NCBI GenBank assembly: GCA_050331455.1
Contig: JBHJGV010000065.1
Location: 1-21,038 of the forward strand
Reading direction: 5' to 3'
Length of the DNA: 21,038 bases
Origin: CAYUYV01 sp050331455
GTDB taxonomy: Bacteria; Pseudomonadota; Alphaproteobacteria; JAJFIK01
The translations under genes and the position numbers were made by a program. Of this stretch, positions 7,524 through 15,178 are shown piece after piece. The notes below the pieces were generated by a model, which was given only the letters and a program-made list of their open reading frames with translations, did no database searches and was not told the DNA's origin. Position 1 is the stretch's first letter. Each line of letters opens with the position of its first letter.

Positions 7524-8035
7524 TGGTCAGAGCCCAGACCACGGCCCTTTCGGCCGCCCGAAGCCAATCGCGGGCCTTTTCCCGGTTCGACTATGTGACC
7601 GAGCACAGCCTGGCCGACGTGTCCGATCCCCGCTATTTCCTCAGTCTTCGCACGCTTCTCAAGATCAATGATCGCATCGACATCATTGCCGATCGGAACG
7701 GAACGCCTGCGGCCATTTCCATTGCCGTTATGGCCATCACCCCGGAGGCGGTCCTGTGCCGACCCCTCGCCACACTGCCCACCCGTGATGTGGGCGGATG
7801 GACCTGGACCCTGCTGACCGGTGGCGCTGAGGGCGATGCCCAGCGCGCGGGGTCGAGCGCCCAGCGGGGCCAGGACCCCGAAACGGGCCGCCGGTGGCGC
7901 CGGGGGCAGGGTGGCTTTTCCTGTTACGAAGCGGACGGAACGCTTGTTGCCAGCGGACTGACCCGGGACCAGGCCCGGGCCCTTGCCTCCGAGGCACTTC
8001 CAAGCCGTGCAGCGCCGAACGGGGAGGTCGTCTGA
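7520..8035 (+). CDS. Uncharacterised phage structural-region protein
   Basis: I do not recognise a named family. The N-terminal part (SLADVSDPRYFLSLRTLL-KINDRIDIIADRNGTP) resembles small beta-rich proteins encoded just before tail tubular protein A in podophages, which might decorate or complete the head. Residues about 100-140 are hydrophilic and low in complexity (GAEGDAQRAGSSAQRGQDPETGRRWRRGQGG). The last part, GFSCYEADGTLVASGLTRDQARALASEAL, looks like a small alpha/beta domain. The ATG at 7520 is eight bases after AAGGAG and overlaps the upstream stop; TTG 7514 and ATG 7523 are less likely. The stop overlaps the next start as TGATG. There is no signal peptide or membrane helix. Its place in the unit is clear, its role is not. 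Confidence 0.7.
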   Translation: MMVRAQTTALSAARSQSRAFSRFDYVTEHSLADVSDPRYFLSLRTLLKINDRIDIIADRNGTPAAISIAVMAITPEAVLCRPLATLPTRDVGGWTWTLLTGGAEGDAQRAGSSAQRGQDPETGRRWRRGQGGFSCYEADGTLVASGLTRDQARALASEALPSRAAPNGEVV

Positions 8036-8625
8036 TGCCGAGCGAGACCGATCTGGCCAATCTGGCCCTGGTGGAGTTCTGCGGGGCTGACGCCATTACC
8101 GCTTTGAGCGACGGGACCGACCGGGCCCGGACCGTGAGCCGCGCGCTGGCCGGCGTCGTGCGCGCCGTTCAGCGGCGCTACGGCTGGGGCGAGTGCAAGA
8201 CCCGCGCGCGCCTCTCCCGCCTCGACGAAACGCCGGCCTTCGGCTTTGCGTTCTACTATCAAATCCCGGCGGGTTGGCTGCGGACCATCAGTGTCCATGG
8301 CGACGAGGCCGGCCGCGCACCCATCCGCTACTCCATGGAACGGGGGCGGATCGCAACCGATGCGGACGCGGTCTATCTGGTCTATCTCGCCCATGAGCCG
8401 GACCCCAATGCGTGGGATCCGGTGCTTTATCGCCTGACCGGTTGCGAGTTGGCCTACGCCATCGTCGAGCGGGTCACCCAATCATCGGACAAGAAACAGG
8501 AGATCGAGCGGGAGCTTCGGCGCCTGCGCCTTGCCGCGCCGGCTATCGATGCTGTCGAGGATTTTCCGGAGAGCCGGCCGACCAGCCCATGGGTCAGCGC
8601 ACGGCGCGGACGGGGAGGGCACTGA
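8035..8625 (+). CDS. Phage tail tubular protein A (T7 gp11-like)
   Basis: In T7-type podoviruses gp11 forms the ring joining the portal to the tail nozzle. This protein is 196 residues, the same length as T7 gp11. It opens with the family pattern DLANLALVEFCGADAITALSDGTDRARTVSRAL, then a 'VVRAVQRRYGWGECKTRARL' stretch equivalent to the usual RAHPWNFA region. PAFGFAFYYQIPAGWLRTISV, YSMERGRIATDADAVYLVYLA, and a C-terminal helical part ELAYAIVERVTQSSDKKQEIERELRRLRLAA follow. The ATG at 8035 follows GGGGAGG by seven bases and overlaps the preceding stop. The stop overlaps the gp12-like start. The partner it normally contacts, the portal, is not encoded in the window, so its docking point is unknown. 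The family assignment is by eye but strong. Confidence 0.82.
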   Translation: MPSETDLANLALVEFCGADAITALSDGTDRARTVSRALAGVVRAVQRRYGWGECKTRARLSRLDETPAFGFAFYYQIPAGWLRTISVHGDEAGRAPIRYSMERGRIATDADAVYLVYLAHEPDPNAWDPVLYRLTGCELAYAIVERVTQSSDKKQEIERELRRLRLAAPAIDAVEDFPESRPTSPWVSARRGRGGH

Positions 8626-11543
8626 TGGCCGACACGATCCATATTCCCCAATACAGTTTTGCCAGCGGCGAATGGAGCCCGCGGCTCCATGACCGTTCGG
8701 ATCTGCAACGCTTTTCCGTCTCCGCCCGGACACTCAAGAATTGGCAACCGTTGATCCAGGGCGGGATCGACCGGCGGCCGGGCACCCGCTTTGTCGGCCC
8801 ATTGGCCGCGCACGACGTCAAGGCCCGTGTGATCCCCTTCGTCTTTGATCGGACCACCGCCTATGCCCTGGCCTTCGGCGACCGAACCGTGCGCTTCTTT
8901 CGAAACCAGGCGCCGCTGATGGTGCCGGACAACACCGCAACCGTGACCAATGGCACCTTCGATGCCGGTATCGCCGGTTGGACCGATCTGTCCACGGGTA
9001 CCGCCGAAATCCGCCATGACAGCGAGGCGGGGCGCCTGGTGCTTGCCGGTGCGACCGGTGAAACGGCCCATGCGGAACAGGCCGTCTCGGTTGGTGCCGG
9101 GATGGTCCATGTGCTGGCCTTCGAGACCGCTCAAGGGCCGGTCACCTTCCGGGTCGGCAGCACCAGCGGTGCCGATGATGTCGTCTCGGACATCGTCCTC
9201 GGGCGGGGCACCCATGTGTTCGGATTTACAGCGCCCAGCTCCACGGTCCATCTCCAGTTTCTCCAGGCGAGCGGCCTCGACCGGATGATCGGCCGGGTGC
9301 GCTTTGTGCCCGGCGGCCCGCTTGATCTCGATACCCCTTACGCTCCCGATGCGCTGTTCGATCTTGTGACCGATCAGTCGGCGGATGTCATGTATATTGC
9401 CGTCGAGGGCAGCCTTTACGCCCCGCGCACCCTGAAGCGGCGAGGGGATCTTGCCTGGTCCCTTGAGATCACCGACTTCGTGGACGGGCCCTATCTGCCC
9501 GAAAACACCACTGATACCACCATCACGCCGTCGGCCCTTTTTGGCGTGGTGACCCTCACCGCATCGGCTCCGGTTTTCACCCCGGACCATGTGGAGGCCC
9601 TTTGGCGCTTGCGCCATGCGGGCCGGGCCGCCTCCGTCTCGGGTCTGTCCGGACCGGGAGAGACGGCAGCCATCGAAGTGTCCGGCGTGGGCGATGAGCG
9701 GGAAATCACGGTTGCCATTGATGGGTTGTCCGGCGATACGATCGTGCTGGAACGCTCCACGGACGGCGGCCTCAGCTATGCGGTTGCGGCCACCTATACC
9801 ACAAGTGGTACCCGCACGTTCAAGGATGGCCTCACGGACACCCTGCTGTACCGGGCGCGGATTTCCGTTTACGGAGCGGGTCTCATCGATCTGTCCCTCG
9901 CCGTCGAGTTCGGCTTTACGGACGGCTATGCCCGCATTATCCAGGTGAACAGCGCCAGCGAGGCCCTGGCAGAAGTCCAGCGCCCCTTTGCCAAAGCGGT
10001 GGCCACGAAGGCCTGGCGGGAAGGGGCCTGGTCCGCGGAGCGGGGCTTTCCGGGCGTTGTTGAGCTTCATGAACAGGCGGCCTGGTATGCCTCCGCCCAG
10101 ACGCAAACCCGCAAGGCCCAGGCCGACACGGTCTGGCGTTCGCGCATCGGTCTGTTCACGGATTTCACGCCGGGAATCGAGGACGACGATCCCCTGAGCT
10201 ATGCCCTGGCCAATGAGCGCGTGGATGCCATTGAATGGATGATCTCCGCCGAGGCCTTGATGATCGGCACGCGGGGCGGGGAGTGGGTCGGGCGGGCATC
10301 GGCCCTTCAGGAAAGCATCACGCCGGCCAATTTCAATGCCCGGGAAAGCACGACGGCGGGTGGCCGGAAAGTGCGTCCTGTAAAGGAGGCCCGTCGGGGG
10401 TTGTTCGTCCAGCGGGCGGGCCGCAAGCTGATCGAACTGGCCTTCCAGGCGTCGGCGGACGGTCTCGCCACCCGGGATCTGACCGAAATCGCCGAGCACA
10501 TCACCGGACCAGGTCTGGTCGATATGGCCTTTCAGCGGGAGCCGGGCCAGACGGTTTATTGTGTGCGGGCGGACGGGCGGCTCGCCTGCCTCGTCTATCG
10601 GCGCGAACAGGATCTCATTGCCTGGTGGACCCTTGAGACGAAGGGACAGATCGAAAGCGTGGCCGTGCTGCCGGGCCAGGGCTGCGATGAAGTGTGGATG
10701 ACGGTCCGGCGCACCGTGAACAGTCATACCCGGTGCTTTGTCGAAGTCATGACGTGCAATGACGACTGGCGCCGCAAAGGAAGCTTCGGCACGCCGGACG
10801 GCGCCTTTTTCGTGGATGCCGGGCTCAGTCTGTCGCCGGACGAGCCGAATGCAAGCCTGACACCTGGCGCCGTGTCCGGCGATGCGGTGACATTCGCGTC
10901 CTCCGCCGCCATTTTCGGCGATGGAGATCTGGGCAAGATCATCCGGATCAATGGGGGTAAGGCGGAGATCACGGCGCAGACCGGCTCGTCCGTCACGGGA
11001 CGGATCCTTGTGCCCCTGCGCTCCCTGGCTCTCGCGCAGCCGGGGGAATGGACGCTCGGTACGCGAACAACCATCCTTACGGGCCTCGACCATCTTGAAG
11101 GCGAGCGCGTGCAGATCTGGGCCGACGGAGCGCCCCATCCCGACCAAGTGGTGAGTGGCGGGAGTGTTGGCTTGGAACGCGCCGCGTCCCAGGTCCATGC
11201 CGGGCTCGGCTTTGATTCTGTCCTGGTTATGAACAAGGTGGTGGACGGAGGGCGCAGTGGATCGGTGACGGGGCAGCGAAAGCGCATCGGCCATGCCGTG
11301 TTGACCCTGGTTGAGTCCGTCCCGCCTCGGGTCGGAGCCAGCGTCGCGACAGCGGAAGACCTCCCATTCCGGACGCCAGACGACCCGCTCGGCTACGCGC
11401 CGGCCCTGCGCACCGGCGTCATCGACGGTCCCCTCAGTGGCAATGACTATACGGACGATCCCCGCCTCGTCGTTCTCGAGGATCGACCCGGACCTTGCCT
11501 GATCACCTCCGTACACCGGCAGGTGGAGGTGCACCAGCGATGA
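8625..11543 (+). CDS. Phage tail tubular protein B (T7 gp12-like) with inserted beta-sandwich
   Basis: gp12-like proteins form the tail nozzle of short-tailed phages. The 972-residue product (T7 gp12 has about 800) starts with the hallmark YSFASGEWSPRLHDRSDLQR. It continues SARTLKNWQPLIQGGIDRRP, FVGPL and VIPFVFDRTTAYALAFGDRT with VRFFRN. Residues about 105-235 (NGTFDAGIAGWTDLSTG through FGFTAPSSTVHLQFLQASG) look like a carbohydrate-binding jelly-roll inserted in the nozzle fold. After it come the conserved LDLDTPYAPDALFDLVTDQS, ADVMYIA and, later, DAIEWMISAEALMIGTRGGE and VRPVKEARRGLFVQRAG, then YCVRADGRLACLVYRREQDL. I chose ATG 8625, with GGGGAGG upstream and a one-base overlap with the previous stop. 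The frame is also open 71 codons upstream inside the gp11-like gene. Large, intact and clearly selected. Confidence 0.82.
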   Translation: MADTIHIPQYSFASGEWSPRLHDRSDLQRFSVSARTLKNWQPLIQGGIDRRPGTRFVGPLAAHDVKARVIPFVFDRTTAYALAFGDRTVRFFRNQAPLMVPDNTATVTNGTFDAGIAGWTDLSTGTAEIRHDSEAGRLVLAGATGETAHAEQAVSVGAGMVHVLAFETAQGPVTFRVGSTSGADDVVSDIVLGRGTHVFGFTAPSSTVHLQFLQASGLDRMIGRVRFVPGGPLDLDTPYAPDALFDLVTDQSADVMYIAVEGSLYAPRTLKRRGDLAWSLEITDFVDGPYLPENTTDTTITPSALFGVVTLTASAPVFTPDHVEALWRLRHAGRAASVSGLSGPGETAAIEVSGVGDEREITVAIDGLSGDTIVLERSTDGGLSYAVAATYTTSGTRTFKDGLTDTLLYRARISVYGAGLIDLSLAVEFGFTDGYARIIQVNSASEALAEVQRPFAKAVATKAWREGAWSAERGFPGVVELHEQAAWYASAQTQTRKAQADTVWRSRIGLFTDFTPGIEDDDPLSYALANERVDAIEWMISAEALMIGTRGGEWVGRASALQESITPANFNARESTTAGGRKVRPVKEARRGLFVQRAGRKLIELAFQASADGLATRDLTEIAEHITGPGLVDMAFQREPGQTVYCVRADGRLACLVYRREQDLIAWWTLETKGQIESVAVLPGQGCDEVWMTVRRTVNSHTRCFVEVMTCNDDWRRKGSFGTPDGAFFVDAGLSLSPDEPNASLTPGAVSGDAVTFASSAAIFGDGDLGKIIRINGGKAEITAQTGSSVTGRILVPLRSLALAQPGEWTLGTRTTILTGLDHLEGERVQIWADGAPHPDQVVSGGSVGLERAASQVHAGLGFDSVLVMNKVVDGGRSGSVTGQRKRIGHAVLTLVESVPPRVGASVATAEDLPFRTPDDPLGYAPALRTGVIDGPLSGNDYTDDPRLVVLEDRPGPCLITSVHRQVEVHQR

Positions 11544-11953
11544 AGGTCATCCCGTTCCAGCCCCGCCACCTTGTCGAGCTTTGCCCCGATGGGCGTGACC
11601 CGGGCGCCGCGTTGGTGCGGCCGGAGGATGTCGATCCGTCACGCCTCGTGGGGCTGACCTTCCGGGAGCAGACAACCTTAGCATGCTGCGGATTGACCCG
11701 ACTGGACGATGGGTCGGCGCAGGTCTGGCTGTTCGCTGATGAGACCTTCCGTCTGCGACCCATCACCATGGTGCGCACCCTGAGGCAATGGCTTGCTTGG
11801 ATCGAAAATATCGGGATCGCCGCACCCCTGTGGGCCCGGGCCGCGACGGACTGGCCGGGCGCCAACCGCTTGCTGAGCCATCTGGGTTTCACCCACCGTC
11901 AGTCCAGCCATGACGGGCTTTTCGAGGAGTATGTGAAGAATGTCGGGACTTGA
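11540..11953 (+). CDS. Phage GNAT-fold protein (T7 gp13-like, DUF2833 type)
   Basis: The 137-residue protein starts MKVIPFQPRHLVELCPDGRD and matches the size (about 138) and place of T7 gp13, an internal virion protein with a GNAT-like fold. Features include LVGLTFREQTTLACCGLTRLDDGSAQVWLFADE, the usual central beta-sheet, and a C-terminal ANRLLSHLGFTHRQSSHDGLFEEYV motif as in acetyltransferases. The acetyl-CoA loop (RxxGxG/A) is not obvious, so it is probably structural rather than enzymatic, as in T7. GGAGGT at 11525-11530 lies nine bases before the ATG, which overlaps the gp12-like stop (ATGA). The end overlaps the next gene by 14 bp. In T7 gp13 is ejected early or needed for assembly; its task here depends on whether a particle is made. 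Confidence 0.7.
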   Translation: MKVIPFQPRHLVELCPDGRDPGAALVRPEDVDPSRLVGLTFREQTTLACCGLTRLDDGSAQVWLFADETFRLRPITMVRTLRQWLAWIENIGIAAPLWARAATDWPGANRLLSHLGFTHRQSSHDGLFEEYVKNVGT

Positions 11954-12455
11954 TATTGCCGCTCGGGGGGCCGGAACCATCGTTGATCTGGTGGGTACGG
12001 AGGTTCGCAAGAACACCATCCGGGATGCGGCCCGGTTTTCCGCCACCGAGCGGCGCAGAAACGCGGCCGATCTATCCCGCCTCGGACAGGTGGAGGCTGA
12101 TGCGGCCCTGCGCCGGGGGCGTCGGGAGGCGGGGACCCGCCGGGCGGGCCTGTCCGCCGGCGGTGTCGATCTCGGCTCGGCAACGGCGCTTGCCCTGCAA
12201 GCCGAAGGCGCTGCGGACACCCGGTTCCAGGCGGACAGCGTCCGGCGCCGCCGGGAGGCCCAGGCCGTGGCCCAGGAAAACGCCGCCCGGCTTGGCGCCT
12301 TCAATGCCGATGTCCGCCGCCGGGGCCTGACCTTCGACCAGGTGGGAACGCTTTTGGGCGTGGCCGGACGATCAATGCGGGGCGGCGGCCCGATCGGCGG
12401 TGGCGGCGCCTTGGCGGCCCAGGGCGTGCGCCTGTCCGGTGGCAGCGACTTTTGA
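11940..12455 (+). CDS. Phage internal virion protein B-like (T7 gp14-like)
   Basis: gp14-like proteins form part of the ejection channel in podoviruses. The 171-residue protein is mostly alpha-helical and rich in Ala, Arg and Glu. It shows the family pattern of a long coiled segment (RFSATERRRNAADLSRLGQ). A GLSAGGVDLGSATALALQAEGA turn comes next, equivalent to the 'ANGLDVNSGSA' of relatives, then a second helix through ARLGAFNADVRRRG. The C-terminus is glycine-rich (RGGGPIGGGGALAAQG). Length is near the 196 residues of T7 gp14. GAGGAG at 11924-11929 precedes the ATG by ten bases. In T7-like genomes gp15 and the large gp16 would follow; here a 52-bp gap leads directly to the tailspike. With no gp15/gp16 partners the ejection complex would be incomplete. 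Confidence 0.68.
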   Translation: MSGLDIAARGAGTIVDLVGTEVRKNTIRDAARFSATERRRNAADLSRLGQVEADAALRRGRREAGTRRAGLSAGGVDLGSATALALQAEGAADTRFQADSVRRRREAQAVAQENAARLGAFNADVRRRGLTFDQVGTLLGVAGRSMRGGGPIGGGGALAAQGVRLSGGSDF

Positions 12456-12459
12456 GCCG

Positions 12460-12493
12460 TGCCGGCGGATCACCAGCGGCCTGGCAAATTTTT
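12460..12493 (+). terminator. Possible weak terminator or attenuator before the tailspike gene
   Basis: TGCCGGC (12460-12466) can pair with GCC-T-GGCA (12479-12486, one bulged T). The loop is 12 nt and the stem is followed by AA and TTTTT (12489-12493). It sits 14 bases before the tailspike ATG, in the largest gap within the first seven genes of the run. It could reduce transcription into the tailspike or mark a processing site; the bulge makes it weaker than the one at 5702. Confidence 0.35.
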
Positions 12494-12507
12494 GAAGGAT
12501 CGGCCCC

Positions 12508-14778
12508 ATGACGGTTTCGACCATTGCAACCAAGGTCATCTATGCCGGCGACGGTATCGCCACGTCTTTCGATATCAAGAGCGGCTCTGCGGTCATCGTC
12601 TTTCAGTCCAATGACCAGATCCGCGTGACTCATGTGTCGGCCGGCGGGCTCGAGACCGTGTGGACCGAAGGCACCCAATACACGGTGAGCGGCGCGGGCG
12701 ATGCTGCGGGGGGCCGGGTGACCTTGTCGTCCGCGGCGCTGTTGCCGGTGGGCGACCGGTTGGTCCTGGAGCGGATCGTTCCCGGGACCCAGCCCGTTGA
12801 TCTTGAGGATGCGGGAACCTTCCAGCCCCAGACCATTGAGGACCAACTGGACCGGATCGCGTTCTCGATCCAGGATCTGGGCGAGGCGAGGGGCCGCAGC
12901 CTGCAGTTCCCCGGCTTCGAAACCGGCAACGCGTCCCGCCTTCCGACGGCGCAGGACCGGGCCGGCCGGGCCCTCGGCTTCACGGGCGACGGCGCGGGCC
13001 TTGCCGCCGGACCCAAGCTTGACCTGCTGGATACGATCGTGAGCCAGGGTCTTAGCACCCTCAGCTTTGCCGACCTCAATTACGTGAGCACGGTCGCGGC
13101 CCTCACGGCGCTGACCAAACCGGCCATCGTCACGATGGTCTATGTGCTGGGGCACACCATGGTGGGAGACGGGGGCGGGGGACCGTTCCTGTGGGATCCG
13201 GACGATGTGACACCGGCCAATGGGGTGACGATCCTGGCGGCGGATGAGGGGGGCGACGGCCGCTTCCGGCGGCTTACGGGCGACGGCCTTATCAATGTGC
13301 GCTGGGCCGGGGCGGCACCGGGCCGCTCCGCCGCGGTGAATGCGGCCGCCTTCACGGCGGCGCTTGCCGTCGGGTCGGTCTTCGTGCCCCAGGGCGTTTA
13401 TGATCTGGGCGCGAATACGATCGCCCTCAAAGGCGACGGAAAGGCCCTGATCGGCGAAGGGCCTGACACATTCTTGCATTTCACCGGCGCGCAAATCGGT
13501 CTTGCCATCGGGGACATCGTCGTTCCGGGTCCGGATACCCGATCGATCGACGAGCGAACGACCTATCGCGAAATGCAGGTGCGCAACCTTTCTGTTTCGG
13601 GAACGGGGACGCGGGCGGTGCACCTTGTGAAGGTGACCCAATGCGTTGTGGACCGGGTGCATCTGCGCGATGCCGGGCTGGTGACGGCAAACAGTGCCTG
13701 GACGGATGGCTTCCGGTTCGAGTTCAGTTTCGGCAGTCAGTTGTCCAACCTCTACACACTGCGTGCCGGAATCGCCAATCACTGCTTCGAATTCGTCAGC
13801 GATTTCAATGCCAACACCGTCTCGAACTGCTATACCGGCAGCACGGAAGCGGAGGCCGCCTTTTACATGGACAAGGTCATCGACTGCGTCTTCAGCAGCC
13901 TGACCTGCCAGCGCACCAAGGTGGGCATCCGCTGCCTCGATGTGCGCGGCTGTACCATCAACGGGCCTTACTTCGAACAGATCCGGCAGCCCTTCGTGCT
14001 CGGCGACCGCAGCTCGAACACCTTCGTGCGGGGACTGACCATCAATGGCGGGGAGTATCTCGGGCCCTTCGCCCAGAATTCCGACCGCGCCAAAGCCCGT
14101 GCCATTTTCGATCTGCAGCGTGTGCGCGGATTGACCATCAACGGACCCATGCTCAGTGAGCTGTTCGGCTATGGTGCCGTGGCGCCCGTGACCTTCACGC
14201 CCAACGGGGGCGATACGCCCAGCCGGTCCGCCAACGCCCTGGCCTTGATCGCGCCCGACGATCCCGATCTCGATCCCAACCCGGCGGGGCGGATCGAGCG
14301 CGTGATCCTGCTCGATCCCGGTTTCGGCTATTTCACGCCGCCAACCGTCACGGTGGGCAGTACGGCCGGAGGCAGCGGCGCAACAGTCACCGCAGAGGTG
14401 GTTGGGGGACGGATCGCCCGGCTCACCTTGACTGATCAGGGCAGCGGCTATATGCCGGCCGTGCCCACGCAGATCTTTGCCCTGTATGAGATCGCTGAAA
14501 ATGTAAGGGTGAACGGATATTATTCAGAGCCCCAGAACGGCCTCGGCATTCCCGGCCCCCTTTGGCCCTTCATCGCACGCACGGCCCAGGCGTCGCCGAA
14601 TATGGGCATCAACGTCTCCGATGATGTGGTGCTGGACGGAAGGAGCGGGCAGGGGCGCGCCGAGGTGATCGTCAGCGACGGACCCATCAACAACAACCAC
14701 GCCCATATTGTCGTCAGCCGCGATGCCCTCGGCACGGAGATCCGGCGCAGTTTCGTCCCGACGATCTTTCCGGCCTGA
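12508..14778 (+). CDS. Phage tailspike: T7 gp17-type anchor plus beta-helix
   Basis: This 756-residue protein should be the receptor-binding spike. Residues 1-135 match the T7 tail fibre N-terminal domain that anchors to the nozzle: VIYAGDGIATSFDI, a QIRVTHVSAGG strand, YTVSGAGDAAGGRVTL, then LVLERIVPGTQPVDLEDAGTF and TIEDQLDRIAFSIQDLGEA. A linker leads to a right-handed beta-helix, about residues 195-560, with a pectate-lyase-like start (FVPQGVYDLGANTIALKGDG) and many short Asn/Cys/Thr-rich coils such as NTVSNCYTGSTEA. Residues about 590-655 hold two GxGY-type repeats (DPGFGYFTPPTVTVG, DQGSGYMPAVPTQ). Such spikes usually cut or deacetylate surface polysaccharides, but I cannot identify catalytic residues. 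GAAGGA at 12494-12499 precedes the ATG by eight bases. Confidence 0.8.
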   Translation: MTVSTIATKVIYAGDGIATSFDIKSGSAVIVFQSNDQIRVTHVSAGGLETVWTEGTQYTVSGAGDAAGGRVTLSSAALLPVGDRLVLERIVPGTQPVDLEDAGTFQPQTIEDQLDRIAFSIQDLGEARGRSLQFPGFETGNASRLPTAQDRAGRALGFTGDGAGLAAGPKLDLLDTIVSQGLSTLSFADLNYVSTVAALTALTKPAIVTMVYVLGHTMVGDGGGGPFLWDPDDVTPANGVTILAADEGGDGRFRRLTGDGLINVRWAGAAPGRSAAVNAAAFTAALAVGSVFVPQGVYDLGANTIALKGDGKALIGEGPDTFLHFTGAQIGLAIGDIVVPGPDTRSIDERTTYREMQVRNLSVSGTGTRAVHLVKVTQCVVDRVHLRDAGLVTANSAWTDGFRFEFSFGSQLSNLYTLRAGIANHCFEFVSDFNANTVSNCYTGSTEAEAAFYMDKVIDCVFSSLTCQRTKVGIRCLDVRGCTINGPYFEQIRQPFVLGDRSSNTFVRGLTINGGEYLGPFAQNSDRAKARAIFDLQRVRGLTINGPMLSELFGYGAVAPVTFTPNGGDTPSRSANALALIAPDDPDLDPNPAGRIERVILLDPGFGYFTPPTVTVGSTAGGSGATVTAEVVGGRIARLTLTDQGSGYMPAVPTQIFALYEIAENVRVNGYYSEPQNGLGIPGPLWPFIARTAQASPNMGINVSDDVVLDGRSGQGRAEVIVSDGPINNNHAHIVVSRDALGTEIRRSFVPTIFPA

Positions 14779-14822
14779 TGACTCGAAACATGGTCGCCCA
14801 AAGCCGCACGGGCTGGACGGGG

Positions 14823-14858
14823 CCATGGCGAAGACCCTTCGGGCGCGCCTGCCCATGG
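14823..14858 (+). other. Nested hairpin in the leader of the 89-residue gene
   Basis: CCATGGC (14823-14829) can pair with GC(C)CATGG (14851-14858). Inside it CGAAG (14829-14833) pairs with CTTCG (14837-14841) around a three-base loop. The two stems share C14829, so one pair must give way. The structure ends ten bases before AAGGAG (14868-14873), the ribosome site of the next gene. It has no T-run, so it is not an intrinsic terminator; it may be an RNA processing or stability element. Confidence 0.3.
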
Positions 14859-14880
14859 GGTAAGCACAAAGGAGCCATCC

Positions 14881-15150
14881 ATGAAAACCGTGTTTCGCGG
14901 CCTTCTTGAATCCATCGGCATCGACTGGGTGATGAAGACGGCCATTCTCGCGATGCTCGAAGTCCTGAAGGAGATCGTTCAGGAGACCGACAATACGTGG
15001 GATGACCGTCTCGTGGTGCCCATTGTTGACGCCGTCATGGCCCGCCTCCAGGGCGAGGATCCTGCGCCCCATGTGGAGCGGGCACGCCCGGCGCTGGAAC
15101 GCTTCGCCGGTCTTGCGCCGGTGGCCCCGGCGATCACCGCCGGCACCTGA
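14881..15150 (+). CDS. Hypothetical protein at the end of the tail module
   Basis: I do not recognise this 89-residue protein. It begins MKTVFRGLLESIGIDWVMKT, contains an amphipathic helix AILAMLEVLKEIVQE, then TWDDRLVVPIVDAVMARLQG, and ends in an Ala/Pro-rich tail. No membrane helix is long enough for a typical holin and there is no signal peptide. A strong ribosome site (AAGGAG at 14868-14873, seven bases before the ATG) and GC-typical codon use support it as real. It is 102 bp after the tailspike and is followed by a terminator-like hairpin, so it is the last gene of the unit. In T7-like phages the gene after the fibre is the holin; here a chaperone, regulator or spike accessory protein is equally possible. 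Confidence 0.7.
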   Translation: MKTVFRGLLESIGIDWVMKTAILAMLEVLKEIVQETDNTWDDRLVVPIVDAVMARLQGEDPAPHVERARPALERFAGLAPVAPAITAGT

Positions 15151-15155
15151 GGCCG

Positions 15156-15178
15156 CCCGTCGGCGTCAGGCCGACGGG
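15156..15178. terminator. Perfect hairpin between convergent genes
   Basis: CCCGTCGGC (15156-15164) and GCCGACGGG (15170-15178) form a perfect nine-pair stem with a five-base loop GTCAG. It starts six bases after the stop of the last tail-module gene, and the loop contains the stop codon of the minus-strand hydrolase. There is no T-run on either strand, so it may terminate both transcripts by a U-independent route or simply protect their 3' ends. Confidence 0.6.

Noticed and set aside
8454..11534. A very long open frame (over 1000 codons) on the minus strand opposite the gp12-like gene
   Set aside because: Its translation is Gly/Arg/His/Asp-rich with no family features, as expected for the antisense of a GC-rich gene, while the plus strand shows clear phage motifs and a ribosome site.
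12301..13782. Long minus-strand open frame opposite the tailspike
   Set aside because: Antisense shadow: no domain pattern, while the plus strand has the T7 anchor and beta-helix.
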